From NCBI GenBank assembly GCA_041392305.1, contig JAWKMJ010000010.1:1-64000 (forward strand): a DNA stretch of 64,000 nt, given 5' to 3'. The position numbers were made by a program, and so were the translations under genes. Every line of letters begins with the position of its first letter. Positions within the stretch are counted from its first letter, which is position 1. Under the pieces are notes generated by a model that saw only the letters and a program-made list of their open reading frames with translations, made no database searches and had not been told where the DNA came from. Shown one piece after another: positions 62,427-64,000 of the stretch. This DNA is from JAGQYP01 sp041392305 (GTDB taxonomy: Bacteria > Bacteroidota > Bacteroidia > Flavobacteriales_D > Crocinitomicaceae).

Positions 62427-63386
62427 TTATTTGAAATAAGCGATAATCTTTTCTGCCAATTCAGTTCCAATTCTTCCCTGAGCCTCATTTGTTGCGGCTC
62501 CAATATGCGGAGAAGAAGCTATTTTATCATGTTGCAATAAATCTGCTCTTGGATTTGGTTCGTTTTCAAATACATCCAAAGCAGCATAAGAAATTTTACC
62601 TGAGTCTAAAGCTTTAATCAAATCATCTTCATCAATTACACCTCCTCTGGCTGCGTTGATAATTCTTGCCCCGTCCTTCATTTTAGCAATTTCAGTTGAT
62701 GTGATCACAGCCGAACCATCTGCTTGTTTTGGGACATGTAGAGATAAATAATCCAATTCACCAATAACAGAATTTAAGTCACTTACAGGAGTAACCGTAA
62801 CGGTTGGATTGGTCATTCCTTCAATTGGAATTTCAATTTGAACAGGATTGGTGAACATGTCAACCGCAATCACTTTCATTCCACAACCAAGTGCATAAGA
62901 AGCTAAAGCTTGACCAATTCTTCCAAATCCTACGATTCCTAAAGTTTTCCCTCTTAACTCTACTCCTTTACCGTATTTTTTCTTCAAAGTATTGAATTCC
63001 GCAACTCCATTTGCTGGCATTTGCTTGTAAGAATCATTCATGAATCTTGAAATTGAAAACATGTGTGTCATTACAAGTTCCGCAACTGATTGGGAAGAAG
63101 CTCCAGGTGTGTTGATTACTTCTCTTCCAATAGAACGAGCGTATTCCACGTCAATATTGTCCATTCCAACACCTCCTCTTCCGATCAATTTCATGTTCGG
63201 ACAAGCGTCAATTAAATCTTTTCTAACTGTTGTTGCAGACCTCACTAATAAGGCAACATATCCTTCTTTATTGATTGCTTCAGCTAATTGATCTTGCTCA
63301 ACTTTTGCTGTCACTACTTCAAAACCATTTTGTGTTAACAGGTCGATTCCTTCTTTTGAAATCCCGTCGTTAGCTAATATTTTCAT
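62427..63386 (-). CDS. serA: D-3-phosphoglycerate dehydrogenase SerA, short form
   Basis: Oxidises 3-phosphoglycerate to 3-phosphohydroxypyruvate, the first committed step of serine synthesis. The NAD loop is GIVGFGRIGQALA. The catalytic Arg lies in NAARGGVIDEDDL and the catalytic His in SSPHIGAATNEAQGRIG. At 319 aa it lacks the C-terminal ACT regulatory domain, like other Bacteroidota short-form enzymes. It follows serC by 6 bp. Confidence 0.93.
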   Translation of the reverse strand: MKILANDGISKEGIDLLTQNGFEVVTAKVEQDQLAEAINKEGYVALLVRSATTVRKDLIDACPNMKLIGRGGVGMDNIDVEYARSIGREVINTPGASSQSVAELVMTHMFSISRFMNDSYKQMPANGVAEFNTLKKKYGKGVELRGKTLGIVGFGRIGQALASYALGCGMKVIAVDMFTNPVQIEIPIEGMTNPTVTVTPVSDLNSVIGELDYLSLHVPKQADGSAVITSTEIAKMKDGARIINAARGGVIDEDDLIKALDSGKISYAALDVFENEPNPRADLLQHDKIASSPHIGAATNEAQGRIGTELAEKIIAYFK

Positions 63387-63392
63387 TTTAAT

Positions 63393-64000
63393 TTATGCGT
63401 ATTTGTTTGCAAATTCTTTCATTACGTCTACCAAAACTTGAACGGAACTAATTGGTAGTGCGTTGTACATGGAAGCTCTATAACCACCAACACTTCTGTG
63501 ACCTTTAAGTCCAACGATTCCGGCAGCGTTCCACATTTTATCAAATTCTTCTTTATGTGTTTCGTCTGTCAATACAAAAGTGACATTCATATTAGATCGG
63601 TCTTCTTTGGCAGTCGTTCCTTCAAACATCGGATTGCTGTCTATTTCTCCATAGATCAAATCTGCTTTGGCTTGATTGGCTTTTGCCATGGCAGGAACAC
63701 CTCCAGTAGCTAGTAGATGTCTCAAATTCAACATCGCCACATAAACTGAATATACGGGTGGAGTATTGAACATAGATTCTTTTTCCACATGTGTTTTTAA
63801 ATTCAAATAAGTAGGAATCGAAACGGATGATTTTCCTAAAATTTCATCTTTAACAATGAATAGAGTCGCACCAGCAGGACCTAAATTCTTTTGAGCTCCA
63901 GCATAAATAATGTCAAAGTCTGCAACATTAATCTCTCTTGAAAAAATATCAGAAGACATATCGCAAACTACTGGAATAGACGATTTTGGAAATTCTTTAA
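63393..64000 (-). CDS. serC: phosphoserine aminotransferase SerC (5' part beyond the window)
   Basis: PLP-dependent transaminase that converts phosphohydroxypyruvate to phosphoserine. The visible C-terminal ~200 residues contain PVVCDMSSDIFSREI, the PLP lysine in YAGAQKNLGPAG, TPPVYSVYVAMLNLRHLLA, and GLKGHRSVGGYRASMYNALP. An ATG at 63959 would cut the protein inside the conserved DMSSD motif. The frame is open to the window end, so the true start lies outside. It is the first visible gene of the operon ending with yggS. Confidence 0.93.
   Translation of the reverse strand, partial: KEFPKSSIPVVCDMSSDIFSREINVADFDIIYAGAQKNLGPAGATLFIVKDEILGKSSVSIPTYLNLKTHVEKESMFNTPPVYSVYVAMLNLRHLLATGGVPAMAKANQAKADLIYGEIDSNPMFEGTTAKEDRSNMNVTFVLTDETHKEEFDKMWNAAGIVGLKGHRSVGGYRASMYNALPISSVQVLVDVMKEFANKYA

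Overview
The window is AT-rich chromosomal DNA from a member of the Bacteroidota, most likely a Flavobacteriales-type marine or freshwater bacterium. The evidence is: type IX secretion (T9SS) sorting domains of both kinds (gliding-associated type B on the proteins at 159-2618 and 2926-9048, type A on those at 19442-22936 and 26601-28697), a fused alpha/beta E1 ketoacid dehydrogenase, many short lipoproteins and secreted proteins, a lack of obvious Shine-Dalgarno sites, and several candidate TAnnTTTG promoter boxes. No rRNA, tRNA, CRISPR array, transposase or phage module was recognised. The species cannot be named from the sequence alone.

Layout. 0-9 kb: two large cell-surface proteins that share a 54-residue two-cysteine repeat. 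9.3-12.6 kb: a compact run of a 20-residue-repeat secreted protein, a DUF819 membrane protein and a DUF1573 protein. 12.6-14.6 kb: a wrecked OmpA-like gene coupled to a histone-deacetylase-like enzyme and a small membrane protein. 14.8-19.4 kb: a tandem Usp protein, a glycine-rich secreted protein, an acetyltransferase and small envelope proteins. 19.4-28.7 kb: an M4 metalloprotease, an eight-heme lipoprotein cytochrome with TPRs, a BaiN-like flavoprotein and another T9SS cargo. 28.7-29.65 kb: a gene-free block of nested repeats. 29.65-32.5 kb: a SET-domain protein and hutG-hutF for histidine breakdown. 32.5-35.9 kb: small envelope proteins and a 77-bp tandem repeat. 36.0-42.3 kb: an RND efflux operon whose permease is broken in one dense patch. 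42.5-48 kb: a TonB-like protein, smpB, an ECF sigma factor, an MBL-fold/DUF1295 pair and small secreted proteins. 47.5-60.5 kb: a polytopic membrane protein, fused E1, gcvT, comB, a zinc phospholipase-like protein, a K+ channel, an NTF2-like protein, an M16 peptidase pair and a small secreted protein. 60.5-64 kb: the serC-serA-DUF1015-yggS operon on the minus strand, with serC cut by the window end.

Most of the content is housekeeping metabolism plus envelope and surface functions. The clearest functional units are the tripartite efflux pump, the HutF/HutG histidine branch, the serine/PLP operon and the paired M16 peptidases. No complete novel defence or biosynthetic system was found. The most unusual signals are the modular non-coding repeats (9.1-9.3, 28.8-29.5 and 33.6-33.9 kb), the clustered frameshifts in the RND permease (38.9-39.8 kb), the exact 20-residue repeat protein and the higher-order repeat structure of the 2040-residue surface protein. 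All family assignments were made by eye from motifs; no database search was run.
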